DNA from: Deltaproteobacteria bacterium
Lineage (GTDB): Bacteria; Desulfobacterota; JADFXK01
Length of the DNA: 32,287 bases
Direction: 5' to 3'
Assembly: GCA_015233055.1 (NCBI GenBank)
Contig: JADFYN010000013.1
Location: 1 to 32,287 of the forward strand
The notes below the pieces were generated by a model that saw nothing but the letters and a program-made list of their open reading frames with translations, had not been told where the DNA came from and did no database searches. The position numbers and the translations under genes are program-made. How positions within the stretch are numbered: position 1 is the first letter of the stretch; the number at the start of each line of letters is the position of its first letter. Below, piece after piece: positions 1 through 10,955 of the stretch.

Positions 1-357
1 GACAAGAATATCAGGAGCTATACGGCAGCAGAGCTTAAAGCCGAAAGAGCAGATAGCCGCACTGTTTTGACCCAGGTTGACGCCACAACGGACGAAGAAC
101 TGGAACGGCTGATTGTCGGGGCTGATGACGAGGGGGGACATCCCGATTGGGCGCGGGCGAGACTGGTCCTGCCGGAAGCTAAGCAGGACGTGCACTTGCG
201 CCTTGATCAAGAGATCATCACCTTTTTTAAAGAGCGGGGGAAGGGCATATTGAGCGGATGCAAGCGGTCCTTAAGGCTCACGTGGATGCCCATAAATCAC
301 TTTTCAGGCCTAAAGAAGATCTTGCGTACAGCAATTTGTGCAACGATGTTAATCTGA
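1..357 (+). pseudogene. BrnA-like antitoxin copy 1, truncated by window start and frameshifted near its 3' end
   Basis: Frame 1 from nt 1 reads DKNIRSYTAAELKAERADSRTVLTQVDATTDEELERLIVG..DWARARLVLPEAKQDVHLRLDQEIITFFKERGKG, nearly identical to the intact copy at 1823-2146. At about 235-247 copy 1 has agcgggggaagggcat where copy 2 has agcggggaaaagggcat (1 nt fewer), so the conserved tail MQAVLKAHVDAHK lies in another frame. Confidence 0.75.
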
Positions 358-1211
358 TGGCCGAGGTTGGGAGGAAGTTTGCGGACCAGTTATGGCTTCA
401 GTCCTACCCGCATATGGATCGTAATTTTGAGACCGAGATTAAGCTGGATTTTTATGCCCGGTTCTGGGAGATGTATCTTACATGCGCACTGTTAAAGGGT
501 GCCCCCCAGCATGGCTATTCAATACCGGACCGTAAGCAGCGTGGGTATAATAATCATGGTGGTCCTGATATTCTTCTTAAGCATAATGACCGGCGTATTT
601 GGATTGAGGCGGTAGCGGCTAAGAATGGCGACCCGACTAAGGCCGACAGTCTTATGGAACCGGGTGAGCATGATTCTGAGGACTATGAGCCGCCTAAGAT
701 CCCAGTCGACAAAATTATTCTACGCTATACCAATGCGATCAATGAGAAGTTTGAGAAATACCGTAAGTATCTATTAAAGAATGTCGTGCACAAATGTGAT
801 TCGTACGTCATAGCCGTTAATGGTTTTCCACTTTTTTATCGTTGGACTGGTGATCCATCAAGGCCGCGTATCCTGCAAGCTGTTTTTCCGATCGATGTGC
901 CTGAGTATGTCTGGAACAAAAAGACGCCGGAGGATGATGAGATAAGATACCAGACAAGGCCGGAGATTTTCAAGAATTCTGGTGCACCGGTTTCAACGGC
1001 GTTCTTTGTCGATGACAAGCATCATGGTGTTAGTGCGGTCCTATATTCAAACGCCAATGCATTTTCGCCTGGTTTGGACAAGAATTTTATTGTTGTAGTA
1101 CATAACCCTCTAGCGTCGCAACCCGTGCCACGTGGGCTGATCCCTGCCGCCCAAGAATGGTGGGCAGAGGAAGTGAGCGACGGATATCGACTTGTTCATC
1201 AAGATCGTTGA
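258..1211 (+). CDS. Hypothetical protein; possible PD-(D/E)xK-like nuclease fold; first ~13 aa derive from the BrnA-like tail
   Basis: 317-aa ORF. Motif GGPDILLKHNDRRIWIEAVAAKNG resembles the PD...(D/E)xK core of restriction-endonuclease-like hypotheticals (weak). A downstream ATG at 357 is an alternative start. Confidence 0.6.
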   Translation: MQAVLKAHVDAHKSLFRPKEDLAYSNLCNDVNLMAEVGRKFADQLWLQSYPHMDRNFETEIKLDFYARFWEMYLTCALLKGAPQHGYSIPDRKQRGYNNHGGPDILLKHNDRRIWIEAVAAKNGDPTKADSLMEPGEHDSEDYEPPKIPVDKIILRYTNAINEKFEKYRKYLLKNVVHKCDSYVIAVNGFPLFYRWTGDPSRPRILQAVFPIDVPEYVWNKKTPEDDEIRYQTRPEIFKNSGAPVSTAFFVDDKHHGVSAVLYSNANAFSPGLDKNFIVVVHNPLASQPVPRGLIPAAQEWWAEEVSDGYRLVHQDR

Positions 1212-1270
1212 GGTTGGGACTAAGGTTCTTGACGTCAATTTTGTCGATTACCATTGAAGGAGGGAAAACT

Positions 1271-1543
1271 ATGGATATGAAAAACCCCGCGCATCCCGGT
1301 TTTCTTGTTAAGGAATGCCTTGACGAACTGGGCTTGAGTGTCGCGGCAGCCGCCAAGGGCCTCGGCATCACGCGTCAGCAACTGCACAACGTCATTGCGG
1401 GGCGTAGCAGTGTCACGCCTGAAATGGCGATCCGCTTTGAAAAGGGGTTCGGCAGTACGGCCGATACGTGGCTGCGGATGCAGATGAATTATGATCTGGC
1501 CCAGAGGCGCCTGTGCGCTCCAGATATTGTCGTTAGGTCATGA
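1271..1543 (+). CDS. higA: HigA-family XRE antitoxin
   Basis: MDMKNPAHPGFLVKECLDELGLSVAAAAKGLGITRQQLHNVIAGRSSVTPEMAIRFEKGFGSTADTWLRMQMNYDLAQ, typical HigA; RBS gaaggaggg just upstream of ATG 1271. Confidence 0.9.
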   Translation: MDMKNPAHPGFLVKECLDELGLSVAAAAKGLGITRQQLHNVIAGRSSVTPEMAIRFEKGFGSTADTWLRMQMNYDLAQRRLCAPDIVVRS

Positions 1544-1590
1544 GCGGATGTGAAACTTGACTATGAACACAACCTGCGTTCATATATACT

Positions 1591-1869
1591 ATGCGATTTG
1601 AATGGGATGAACGAAAACGACAGTCCAACATCGAAAAGCACGGTCTCGATTTTCTGGATGTCATAGCCGTTTTTGAGGCTCCACATGTTGTTGTGCCTTC
1701 GATCTATGGAGGTGACGAAGAGAGATTTCTTGCCATAGGGATTTTTGAAGGGCGCTGTGTGACGGTTGTTTACACCATCCGAACCAAAGTTATCAGGATT
1801 ATTTCCTTTCGGAGAGCTCGCCATGAAGAAAGACAAAAATATCAAAAGTTATACGACAACAGAGCTTAA
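1591..1869 (+). CDS. brnT: BrnT family type II toxin
   Basis: MRFEWDERKRQSNIEKHGLDFLDVIAVFEAPHVV...IRIISFRRARHEERQKYQ, BrnT hallmark sequence. Confidence 0.92.
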   Translation: MRFEWDERKRQSNIEKHGLDFLDVIAVFEAPHVVVPSIYGGDEERFLAIGIFEGRCVTVVYTIRTKVIRIISFRRARHEERQKYQKLYDNRA

Positions 1870-2146
1870 AGCCAAAAGAGCGGATAGCCGCACTGATTTG
1901 ACCCAGGTTGACGCCACAACGGACGAAGAACTGGAACGGCGGATTGTCGGGGATGAAGACGAGGGAGGAGGACGTCCAGACTGGGCGCGGGCGAGATTGG
2001 TTCTGCCGGACGCTAAGCAAGACGTGCACCTGAGCCTTGATCGAGAGATCATCAACTTTTTCAAAGAGCGGGGAAAAGGGCATCTTTCGCGGATGCAAGA
2101 GGTCCTCAAGGCTTACGTAGATGACCATAAGCCACAGGTCAAATGA
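1823..2146 (+). CDS. brnA: BrnA family antitoxin
   Basis: MKKDKNIKSYTTTELKAKRADSRTDLTQVDATTDEELERRIVG...DWARARLVLPDAKQDVHLSLDREIINFFKERGKGHLSRMQEVLKAYVDDHK; starts inside the brnT 3' end as expected for brnTA. Confidence 0.9.
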   Translation: MKKDKNIKSYTTTELKAKRADSRTDLTQVDATTDEELERRIVGDEDEGGGRPDWARARLVLPDAKQDVHLSLDREIINFFKERGKGHLSRMQEVLKAYVDDHKPQVK

Positions 2147-2187
2147 CCGGCAGCCGAAAGAACTTCACCACACACCCGGATTAGAGA

Positions 2188-3222
2188 ATGATGAAAACAG
2201 GAGCCGAAATAAAGAACGTCACCGTGGTCGGGGCCGGGAGTTGGGGTACGGCCCTGGCTGATTTATTGGCCGGGAATGGCCGGCCGGTGAAGCTCTGGGT
2301 CTATGAAGAAGAGGTCTATTCCCAGATATTGACTGACCGGGAGAATACGACTTTCTTACCGGGATTCAAATTGCACGAGGGCGTAACCCCGGTCAGGTCC
2401 CTGGACGCGGCTTTGGCGGAGGCGGAGGTGGCGGTCCTGGTTTTTCCTTCCCATATTTACCGGACCCTGGCCGGAGAGGTCTGCCGGTGCATCAAAGAAG
2501 GGGCGGTCTTAGTCAGCGCCACCAAAGGGATCGAAAACGAAACGGGGCTCCTGCCCACGGAAATCTTAGAAGAAGTGTTTCCAGGAAGTTTTTACAAAAA
2601 TATCTGTGTGTTGTCCGGCCCTAGTTTTGCACGGGAGGTAGTGGCTAAAAAGCCGACCGCGGTGACTGTGGCCTCCCATGACAAGCAGGTGGCGAAACTG
2701 GTGCAGGAGGTCTTCTCCCGGCCCTATTTCCGGGTCTACACCAGTGTGGATGTCATCGGGGTGGAACTGGGCGGGGCCATCAAGAACGTCATCGCCATTG
2801 CTTCGGGCATGATCGACGGCCTGGACCTGGGCTCCAACACCAGGGCGGCCCTGATCACTCGCGGCCTGGCCGAGATCACCCGCTTGGGTAAGCGCCTGGG
2901 CGCCAATCCCATGACCTTCTCCGGCCTGGCCGGGATAGGAGATTTGGTTTTGACCTGCACCAGTAAGCTTTCCCGGAACTACTCCGTTGGTTACGAAATC
3001 GGCCGGGGCCGGACGTTGACCGACATCCTGTCCGGGATGGCCATGGTGGCTGAAGGCGTCAAGAACACCATGTCTATCAAAAACCTCTGCCGCCGCCTCG
3101 ACATCGAATTGCCCATCTGCGACGAAGTCTACGACATCCTCTACGAGAACAAATCCCCCCTAAACGCCGTCCGAGACCTGATGACCCGCCACCTTAAAGA
3201 CGAACTGGAATATTTGGCTTAA
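2188..3222 (+). CDS. gpsA: NAD(P)H-dependent glycerol-3-phosphate dehydrogenase
   Basis: VVGAGSWGTALADLLAGNGRPVKLW, LSGPSFAREV, GGAIKNVIAIASGMIDGL, SRNYSVGYEIGRG. Start may be 2191. Confidence 0.95.
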   Translation: MMKTGAEIKNVTVVGAGSWGTALADLLAGNGRPVKLWVYEEEVYSQILTDRENTTFLPGFKLHEGVTPVRSLDAALAEAEVAVLVFPSHIYRTLAGEVCRCIKEGAVLVSATKGIENETGLLPTEILEEVFPGSFYKNICVLSGPSFAREVVAKKPTAVTVASHDKQVAKLVQEVFSRPYFRVYTSVDVIGVELGGAIKNVIAIASGMIDGLDLGSNTRAALITRGLAEITRLGKRLGANPMTFSGLAGIGDLVLTCTSKLSRNYSVGYEIGRGRTLTDILSGMAMVAEGVKNTMSIKNLCRRLDIELPICDEVYDILYENKSPLNAVRDLMTRHLKDELEYLA

Positions 3223-3425
3223 CACGGCTGCAAAGTCAGACCGGACGCCTGGTATCGCAATGGTGAATCCCCAAAGGTTCCGTAAAATCGATATGATTGG
3301 CCCGGTCAGAAGGCACATTTGGTGCTCCAGGTATTTCGTATGACCTTTTTGAACTATGATTACGCTGCTTACCATTATGGTTTATATATTTTTGCAAAGC
3401 GTTTTGCTCTCAGGAGACTAGCGTA

Positions 3426-6077
3426 ATGGAAAAAGACCATTTCAACCCAGTTATATTGGCGGTAGATGACAATAAACATGACTTGTATGTGCTCGGGAAC
3501 ATTTTGAGCAGCAGGAATTATGAGGTTGCCTTAGCTTCTACCGGAGCGGATGCGCTCAAGCTGGTGCGCTCTATCAATCCAGATGTTATCTTGTTAGATA
3601 TCATTATGCCTGGTCTGGATGGGTATGAAATATGTAAGCAGATAAAAATGGAGCCTAAATTTGCCGATACCGCCATCATTTTCCTGACGGCAAAGACGGA
3701 CCCGGATGATATTGTCAAGGGATTTCAATCAGGCGCCGTGGATTATGTGAGCAAGCCTTTTCGGCCGGTGGAGTTATTGACCAGGATCGACACCCACGTA
3801 AAAAAAAGGCAAGCCGAAAAGGAACTACGGGAAACTCAGGAGTTTTACAAGACCATTCTGGAAGACCAGACCGAACTGATTTGCCGCTCTTCAATAGATG
3901 GCAGGCTGACCTATGTCAATATGGCTTACTGTCGTTACTTTGAAAAAAGTCAAGAAGAACTCATCGGACGCAGTTTTTTGCCATCAATGCCTGATGAAGA
4001 TGGGGTTCAGCTTAAGAAACACCTTAAATCACTTGACTATTCTAATAAAATTGGAGTTTTTGAACATCGGGTCAGGACATCTAATGGTGATCTTCGGTGG
4101 TTATGCTGGAGCAATAGAGCCCTGTTCGATTCTGATAATAACCTGACCGGATTTCAGTCTGTTGGTCAAGATATCACTGATCGAAAACAAAAAGAACAAC
4201 TATTCAGTTCAATGACGGACCAGTCCCCTTTTCCGATCTGTATTATCGAGCCTGACGGGACTTATTTCTATTTGAATAATAAGTTTACCGAACTCCTTGG
4301 ATATACTCTTGATGACATCCCAAATGGCAGAGAGTGGTTTAAGAAAGCCTATCCCGATCCCAACCACAGAGCTGAAGCTGTCTCATCCTGGCTTTCAGAA
4401 ATTAAAGCCTTTAAAGTCAGAGAAGTACGACCTCACCAGTTTCCGGTTACGTGCAAGAATGGGGCAATTCACCATATCATATTTCGACCGGTAACTTTGG
4501 ATGATGGAAGACAGTTCATTACCCTTGAGGACATAACCGAGAGATTAAACGCTGAGAAAATCATAATTGAAAGTGAAAAGAAATATAGGGAACTAACTGA
4601 ATCTTTACCCCAGGCGGTTTTTGAGACCGACGTGCAGGGGAAGCTGATATATTGTAACCAGGTCGCATTCGATATTTTTGGTTATACATGGGATGATTTA
4701 ATAAATGGTTTAAACGCTCTTGATATGATTGCGCCGGATGAACGTGAAAGGGCCTTACAAAACATGCATAGCCGCCTGCGCGGAGAAGAGATCGGTTCTA
4801 GTGAATATAATGCCTTAAGAAAGGATGTGACAATTTTTCCGGTGATCATTTATTCTAACCCGATCACCCAGGATGGTAGGATTGTAGGCTTGAACGGCAT
4901 TGCCATAGATAATTCAGACCGCAAGAAAAGAGAGGAAGAGCTTTTGACTTTACAGAAGCTTGAATCGATTGGTCTGCTGGCTGGAGGTATTGCCCATGAT
5001 TTTAATAACATCCTTACCGGCGTGTTGGGACGTCTTTCGCTTCTTAAGAAGCATCCGGAATCAACAGATAAAATTATACACGAATTGAATGAAATTGAGT
5101 CTGCCGCTCTAAATGCAAACCGGATTGCCCAGCAATTCATAACTTTTTCCAAGGGCGGTGAGCCAATAAAGAGCATTAGCAAACTAGAAGAATTTGTTCA
5201 TGAACCTATAGAATTGGCTTTAAGGAATAGTAACATCACGGTAAGGTATTCCATCCGGGAAGATCTCTTACCGGTGGAAATCGACAAGGGACAAATTTGT
5301 CAGGTAATATATAATCTTATCAAGAACGCTATCGAAGCCGTGCCCCAGGATGGTGTCATAACAATTACATGCCAAAATAGGATCCAGACCGACGATAAAG
5401 ATTCCGATGGGGATGAATTATCTTCAAAAAGATACGTAAGGATGTCTGTTCAGGATCAAGGGACTGGAATCCCCAATGAACATCTCCTCAAAATTTTTGA
5501 TCCATACTTTACGACCAAAAAGAAACACCATGGTTTGGGGCTGGCCTGCGCCCACTCCATAATTCGTAATCATAATGGGAATATAACGGTAGATACGGAA
5601 TTAAATAAAGGATCTACCTTTCATGTTTACCTCCCGGCCATAACCAGATGCATCACGGCATCGAAGGAAGTTATAACAGATTTAAAAATCGCCCGGAGAA
5701 GGATTTTGGTAATGGACGACGAAGATTATATTAGGGATTTACTTTCCGAAATGCTTCAAGTTCTTAACTGCGAAGTTATGTTGACCAACGACGGATATGA
5801 AGCTATAGAACAGTATAAAATCGCCAAATGGTCCGGGCAACCATTCGATGCAGTGATAATGGACCTGGTTGTTCCAGGTAGTATTGGCGGAAAGGAGTCG
5901 ATTGATAGCTTAATTGAACTCGACCCAAATATTAATGTTATTGTTTCCAGCGGTTATTGCGATGATCCGATTATGGCGAATTTTCGAGAATACGGGTTTG
6001 TTGATGTCCTTCCCAAGCCTTATAAACTAGAAGAATTAAGCCGGGTATTGAACAAGGTCTTTCTGCCTGCTAATTGA
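3426..6077 (+). CDS. Hybrid sensor histidine kinase (REC-PAS repeats-HisKA-HATPase-REC)
   Basis: N-terminal REC (VILLDIIMPGLDGYEICKQIK), several PAS modules, HisKA GGIAHDFNNILTGVLGRL, HATPase GTGIPNEHLLKIFDPYFTTKKKHHGLGLA, C-terminal REC (ILVMDDEDYIRDLL...VIMDLVVPG...LPKPYKLEEL). Confidence 0.93.
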   Translation: MEKDHFNPVILAVDDNKHDLYVLGNILSSRNYEVALASTGADALKLVRSINPDVILLDIIMPGLDGYEICKQIKMEPKFADTAIIFLTAKTDPDDIVKGFQSGAVDYVSKPFRPVELLTRIDTHVKKRQAEKELRETQEFYKTILEDQTELICRSSIDGRLTYVNMAYCRYFEKSQEELIGRSFLPSMPDEDGVQLKKHLKSLDYSNKIGVFEHRVRTSNGDLRWLCWSNRALFDSDNNLTGFQSVGQDITDRKQKEQLFSSMTDQSPFPICIIEPDGTYFYLNNKFTELLGYTLDDIPNGREWFKKAYPDPNHRAEAVSSWLSEIKAFKVREVRPHQFPVTCKNGAIHHIIFRPVTLDDGRQFITLEDITERLNAEKIIIESEKKYRELTESLPQAVFETDVQGKLIYCNQVAFDIFGYTWDDLINGLNALDMIAPDERERALQNMHSRLRGEEIGSSEYNALRKDVTIFPVIIYSNPITQDGRIVGLNGIAIDNSDRKKREEELLTLQKLESIGLLAGGIAHDFNNILTGVLGRLSLLKKHPESTDKIIHELNEIESAALNANRIAQQFITFSKGGEPIKSISKLEEFVHEPIELALRNSNITVRYSIREDLLPVEIDKGQICQVIYNLIKNAIEAVPQDGVITITCQNRIQTDDKDSDGDELSSKRYVRMSVQDQGTGIPNEHLLKIFDPYFTTKKKHHGLGLACAHSIIRNHNGNITVDTELNKGSTFHVYLPAITRCITASKEVITDLKIARRRILVMDDEDYIRDLLSEMLQVLNCEVMLTNDGYEAIEQYKIAKWSGQPFDAVIMDLVVPGSIGGKESIDSLIELDPNINVIVSSGYCDDPIMANFREYGFVDVLPKPYKLEELSRVLNKVFLPAN

Positions 6078-6165
6078 AATAGTAATATTTTTAGATGAAT
6101 AATTAGGATTTCCCGACAGGTGCGCTCTAGTTGCAGACTGCACGGCTTCCGAGAGAGGGGGTTTT

Positions 6166-9100
6166 ATGAACCAGGATAGAGAGGGGGGAATGGGTTTGCG
6201 TCGAGCCGTTGTCAGCCGCAAAATTTGGCTAGCCTGGGTAGTGCTGGCGGCAAGCCTGATCGTCACCGCTCTTACCACCTTTCATGTGAAATCGGATGTG
6301 GACGCTCTGGTGAAACGGGAGTTCGAATTTACCTGTCACGATATTTTGGTCACGATCAAGGACCGGCTTGAAGACTATGAACAGATACTGCGAGGCGGGG
6401 CGGCGTTCTTTGATGCCGTAGATACGGTCACCCGCGAGAAATGGCGCGCCTTCGTCAAGGGTTTGAAGATTGAGCAGCGGTTTCCCGGTATTCTGGGCAC
6501 CGGCTACGCAATGCTGATTCCCTACGAGGGCCTGGTGCAGCACGTTGAGGAAGTCAGCGGCGAGGGTTTCCCGGAATACAGAGTCCAGCCGGAAGGTGAG
6601 CGTGAAATTTACTCATCCGTCATTTACCTGGAACCATTTTCGGAAAGGAATCTCCAGGCCTTTGGCTACGACATGCTTCCCGAACCGGTGCGCCGGGCAG
6701 CGATGGAACGAGCGCGGGACCAGTCTGCCGCCGCTCTCTCAGGCAAAGTCACGCTAGTCCAGGAAAAGGAAAAAGACGTCCAAGCCGGTACCTTGATGTT
6801 TGTCCCAGTGTACCGTAAAGGAATGCCGACAGCAACCCTCCAGCAGCGCCGCGCCGCCATTCAGGGCTGGGTTTACAGCCCCTACCGGATGAACGACCTC
6901 ATGCAAGGCATCCTGGGCGGTTGGGATTCCGAGGAGGGCAAGCGAATCCACCTGCAAGTCTTTGACGGCGAAAGATTAGTCCCAGATACCCTTCTTTATG
7001 ATAGTCAGCCCTCCGGGGACAAGTATCCGGACTCCAGCTCGTGGTTGACCTTGCAAACCCCGGTCGATTTCGCCGGTCGGCGCTGGACCCTGTGTTTCAC
7101 CCAGAAAGGCGAACAGGCATCCTTGATTGATTACGGCAAAGTTTGGCTCGTTCTTTGCTGTGGGACGATCATCAGCCTGTTGTTGTTCGCTCTTCTCCTT
7201 GCCCTATTCAATATCCACTCCAAGGCGCGGCGGCTGGCTTATTTATTGACCGCTGAACAGAGGAGTGCTGAAGCTTTGAAAAAAGAAAAGGATAAGGCAA
7301 ACAATTATCTTGATATTGCCGGGACAATGTTGTTTGCCCTAGATTCGGAAGGAATCCTTACGCTCATCAACAAAAAGGGTTGCGACATGTTGGGATACGA
7401 GGAGGGCGATATTCTGGGGCGGGATTGGTTTGATGTTTGCCTGCCTGTTTCTGTCCGGGATCAAACGAAAAATGTGTTTAAGACCCTGATGGCCGGAGAA
7501 ATAGCCCCTGTCGAATATTATGAAAACCTGGTTATAACTAAGGCTGGAGAAGAGAGAATCGTTGCCTTCCACAATTCAGTCATTCGCGATGATGATTCCA
7601 GAATCGTGGGTACCCTGTCTTCGGGAGAGGATATCACCGACCGGAAAAAGACGGAACTGAAGCTGGGGATTAGAAATCGGATCAACAAAGTCTTTCTCTT
7701 TAATTCGGATGAAAAAATGTATGCCGAAGTTCTCCAGATTATTCTAGAGGTTATGAACAGTGAGTTTGGGACGTTCGGATATTTCGACGAAAGCGGGTCC
7801 TTTGTGGCACCAGCCGCGACACGGGATATCTACTGGGAAAAATGCAATGTTCCATCTAAGGAGATAGTTTTTCAGAAGGCGACTTTTACCGGCATCTGGG
7901 GCAGAGCTATTGAGGAGAAAAATATCCTGATCTCCAACGAAGGTCCTTTCAACACACCTCCTGGCCATGTTCCGATCAAGAATACCATGGTCGTTCCAAT
8001 CGTATTCCGTGATGAGGTGATCAGCACCATACACATAGCGAATAAACCAGGTGGGTATAGCGAGGAAGACCGAGTGATATTGGGGATGGTTGCGAACCAA
8101 ATCTCCCCGGTCCTCAATGCCAGAATACATAGAGACAGACAAGACAAAAAGCGCGAGCTGGCTGAGGAGGCGCTGCGTAAAAGCGAATCTCAGTTAAGGG
8201 CTATATTTGATTATACCGGCGTTTCCATTACCTTGTCAAGTAACGGGCGGTGGGTGAAATGGAACCGAACTTTTGAAGAAATGACTGGGTATACTTCTTC
8301 AGAACTTCAACATCTCTCTGTTTTAGACCTGACGCATCCGGATGATATCGATATTTCTAAAAAGCACAGAGCAGACTTGTTGGCCGGCCGGATAGATTCA
8401 TACCGGCTGGAAAAGCGATACATCCATAAGAACGGCCATACCATCTGGATTGATTTACTGGTCACCCCAATAAGAAATGCAGATGGGGAAATTGTTAACC
8501 TGATTGCCACTTCAACAGACATTACTAACCGGAAGCGGATTGAAGAAGAACTGCGTCAGGCAAAACAGATAGCAGAGGAAGCCAACCGATCCAAGAGCAG
8601 CTTCTTAGCCAATATGAGTCACGAAATCCGGACTCCCTTGAATGGTATCATCGGTATGACCGAGCTGGCCATGGAGACTGAGCTTTCTCTGGAGCAAAGA
8701 GACTATCTGGATATGGTCAAGATTTCCGCCGATACGTTATTGTCGCTGATTAACGACATTCTTGACTTCTCTAAAATCGAGGCCGGACGATTAGATATCG
8801 ATACTATTAATTTTAAATTGCGGGACAGCTTAGGCACGATGATGAAAGCTTTAGCCGTCAAAGCCCATGAAAAGGGGTTAGAACTGGCTTACCGAATTGA
8901 ACCCGATGTTCCGGATAGGTTACTGGGCGACCCATCCAGAATAAGACAAGTGGTACTTAATCTTATTGGGAATGCAATAAAATTCACTGAGGCCGGAGAG
9001 GTGGTTTTAGAGGTTGAGTCATCTTATAAGGCAAATGATGAGGTTGTGCTCCATTTCAGCGTCAGAGATACCGGGATCGGTATTCCGGAAGATAAAATAG

Positions 9101-10512
9101 AGAGGATATTTGAACCGTTCACTCAAGCCGACGGCTCCACCACTCGTGAATATGGCGGGACCGGACTGGGGCTGACCATATGTTCCAGGTTGGTTTCCCT
9201 GATGGGAGGTAGAATTTGGGTAGAGTCGGAAGCAGGACAAGGGAGTACGTTTCATTTTGATATCCGAGCAGGCATTTCCAAGGGAGAACTAGCCGAAACA
9301 ATACCTATAAAGATAGGTCAGTTGCGGGGATTAAAGGTCTTGGTCGTTGATGATAATGCCACCAACAGGTTAATTTTAAAGGAGATGTTACAAGGCTGGG
9401 ACGTAAAGCCCACATTGGTGGATAACGGCTTTGCCGCACTGGATGCCCTGGAACAAGCCAAAGAAAATAATGAGCTGTTTCAACTGGCTATTCTCGATTC
9501 ATTTATGCCTCAAATGGACGGATTTGAACTGGCTAAAAGAATCAAAGGCCACCCTATTAATGGAAACATCAAAATGATCGTGCTTACGTCAGCCTCTCAA
9601 CGGGGTGATGCCGAGCGATGTAAAGAATTAGGCATATCAGCCTATCTCACCAAACCGGTGGGACATTCGGATCTACTGGATGCAATTTTGACCGTACTCG
9701 GCACCCCCATGCCCGACGCTGATAAAACATCTCTGGTGACACGTCATTCCTTAAAAGAAAGCCGGACTAAGTTAAAAATTCTCTTGGCGGAGGACAATCT
9801 AATCAATCAAAGATTAGCCCAGGCCATACTCGAGGGTAGAGGTCACTCTGTTTCAGTCGCCAATAACGGCGCTGAAGCCATAAGTAAGCTGGACGTGCTT
9901 ACTTTTGATCTGGTCTTGATGGATGTTCAGATGCCGGTGATGGATGGAATCACAGCGACTGAAATGATCAGAGAAAAAGAGAGGTTGACCGGAGGACATG
10001 TCCCCATTATCGCCATGACGGCATTTGCGATGAAAGGAGACCAAGAACGCTGCCTTGAAGCCGGGATGAATGGCTACATTACCAAACCGATTAATCCAAA
10101 AGAGGCTATAAGGTATATTGAGTCCTTAGCTCCTAAGCCTAAAGAAATTGAACAGGCCGAAGAGCATCTTGAGCCAAACAAGGCTTTCGATAGTGATTCC
10201 TTTATGGACCGGTGTGATAATCGCCTGGAGTTGGCAACCGAACTGATAACGGGTTTCTGTGATAACTATGCAAAATACATCGATGATATACATGACGCGA
10301 TTGAATCTGATAATCCGGAAAAGCTTTATCATTCCGCCCACTTCTTTAAAGGAACATCAAGCATGTTTTCGGCTCAAAGAACTGTTGAACTAGCTCGGGA
10401 GTTGGAGCTTATGGGCAAGAATAACCAGTTAAACAAATCGAAAGAAGTGTTTGACCAATTAGTTAAAGAAGTGGAAATAGTTGTCATTGAATTGAAGAAA
10501 TTTCTTTCATAA
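6166..10512 (+). CDS. Hybrid histidine kinase (CHASE-PAS-GAF-PAS-HisKA-HATPase-REC-REC-HPt)
   Basis: Two TM segments flanking a CHASE-like region ([14 protein letters not shown]...[14 protein letters not shown]), PAS/PAC, GAF-like, His[31 protein letters not shown], HATPase, two RECs, C-terminal HPt ([28 protein letters not shown]). Confidence 0.93.
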   Translation: MNQDREGGMGLRRAVVSRKIWLAWVVLAASLIVTALTTFHVKSDVDALVKREFEFTCHDILVTIKDRLEDYEQILRGGAAFFDAVDTVTREKWRAFVKGLKIEQRFPGILGTGYAMLIPYEGLVQHVEEVSGEGFPEYRVQPEGEREIYSSVIYLEPFSERNLQAFGYDMLPEPVRRAAMERARDQSAAALSGKVTLVQEKEKDVQAGTLMFVPVYRKGMPTATLQQRRAAIQGWVYSPYRMNDLMQGILGGWDSEEGKRIHLQVFDGERLVPDTLLYDSQPSGDKYPDSSSWLTLQTPVDFAGRRWTLCFTQKGEQASLIDYGKVWLVLCCGTIISLLLFALLLALFNIHSKARRLAYLLTAEQRSAEALKKEKDKANNYLDIAGTMLFALDSEGILTLINKKGCDMLGYEEGDILGRDWFDVCLPVSVRDQTKNVFKTLMAGEIAPVEYYENLVITKAGEERIVAFHNSVIRDDDSRIVGTLSSGEDITDRKKTELKLGIRNRINKVFLFNSDEKMYAEVLQIILEVMNSEFGTFGYFDESGSFVAPAATRDIYWEKCNVPSKEIVFQKATFTGIWGRAIEEKNILISNEGPFNTPPGHVPIKNTMVVPIVFRDEVISTIHIANKPGGYSEEDRVILGMVANQISPVLNARIHRDRQDKKRELAEEALRKSESQLRAIFDYTGVSITLSSNGRWVKWNRTFEEMTGYTSSELQHLSVLDLTHPDDIDISKKHRADLLAGRIDSYRLEKRYIHKNGHTIWIDLLVTPIRNADGEIVNLIATSTDITNRKRIEEELRQAKQIAEEANRSKSSFLANMSHEIRTPLNGIIGMTELAMETELSLEQRDYLDMVKISADTLLSLINDILDFSKIEAGRLDIDTINFKLRDSLGTMMKALAVKAHEKGLELAYRIEPDVPDRLLGDPSRIRQVVLNLIGNAIKFTEAGEVVLEVESSYKANDEVVLHFSVRDTGIGIPEDKIERIFEPFTQADGSTTREYGGTGLGLTICSRLVSLMGGRIWVESEAGQGSTFHFDIRAGISKGELAETIPIKIGQLRGLKVLVVDDNATNRLILKEMLQGWDVKPTLVDNGFAALDALEQAKENNELFQLAILDSFMPQMDGFELAKRIKGHPINGNIKMIVLTSASQRGDAERCKELGISAYLTKPVGHSDLLDAILTVLGTPMPDADKTSLVTRHSLKESRTKLKILLAEDNLINQRLAQAILEGRGHSVSVANNGAEAISKLDVLTFDLVLMDVQMPVMDGITATEMIREKERLTGGHVPIIAMTAFAMKGDQERCLEAGMNGYITKPINPKEAIRYIESLAPKPKEIEQAEEHLEPNKAFDSDSFMDRCDNRLELATELITGFCDNYAKYIDDIHDAIESDNPEKLYHSAHFFKGTSSMFSAQRTVELARELELMGKNNQLNKSKEVFDQLVKEVEIVVIELKKFLS

Positions 10513-10955
10513 CCGTTAGATAGTCTTTCTGTCGGTAAGCTTGGTGCTGGAAAGAAATGAGTGGTAAGAGCTTATCCTGTGGAGGTTATTTCTTGACTTC
10601 AGGGGGACCTCGGATACACTTAAAAGCGAGAGCTACTATTTTGGACTTCGGCAAATGACTCCGTGATTTTCTAAATCGGAAGAAGCACCTTACGCCAATC
10701 CGACATGATTAGCCAGGTTGTTTACCTAAAAAATAAATAATTTTTGTCTCATTAGCCGATCAATCGATTATTTTATTTGACTTTGGCCGAATAGGTGTGT
10801 ATACACTCATATCGCCAACCCTTCCACCAGGGGAGGCACCATCCGGGTCGATGATCCGGGACGAAGGCCGGATATAAATCTTTTGAGCTTCTCTCCGGCC
10901 TAAACCGAATCGTTACGGGGCACCGCCTCTAAAGGTCTTGCAGGATTCAGGCTTC

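Noticed and set aside
1157-1270. N-terminal extension of the HigA ORF from 1157
   Set aside because: A strong RBS and the canonical HigA start at 1271; the extension overlaps the upstream ORF and lacks similarity.
7744-8147. Antisense ORFs within the second histidine kinase
   Set aside because: Typical shadow ORFs of a long, strongly supported coding region.
10835-10880. gatccgggacgaaggccggat considered as a riboswitch (guanidine-type ACGA motif)
   Set aside because: Only a short motif match; no second hairpin or consistent fold, and it precedes a MarR gene rather than an expected target.
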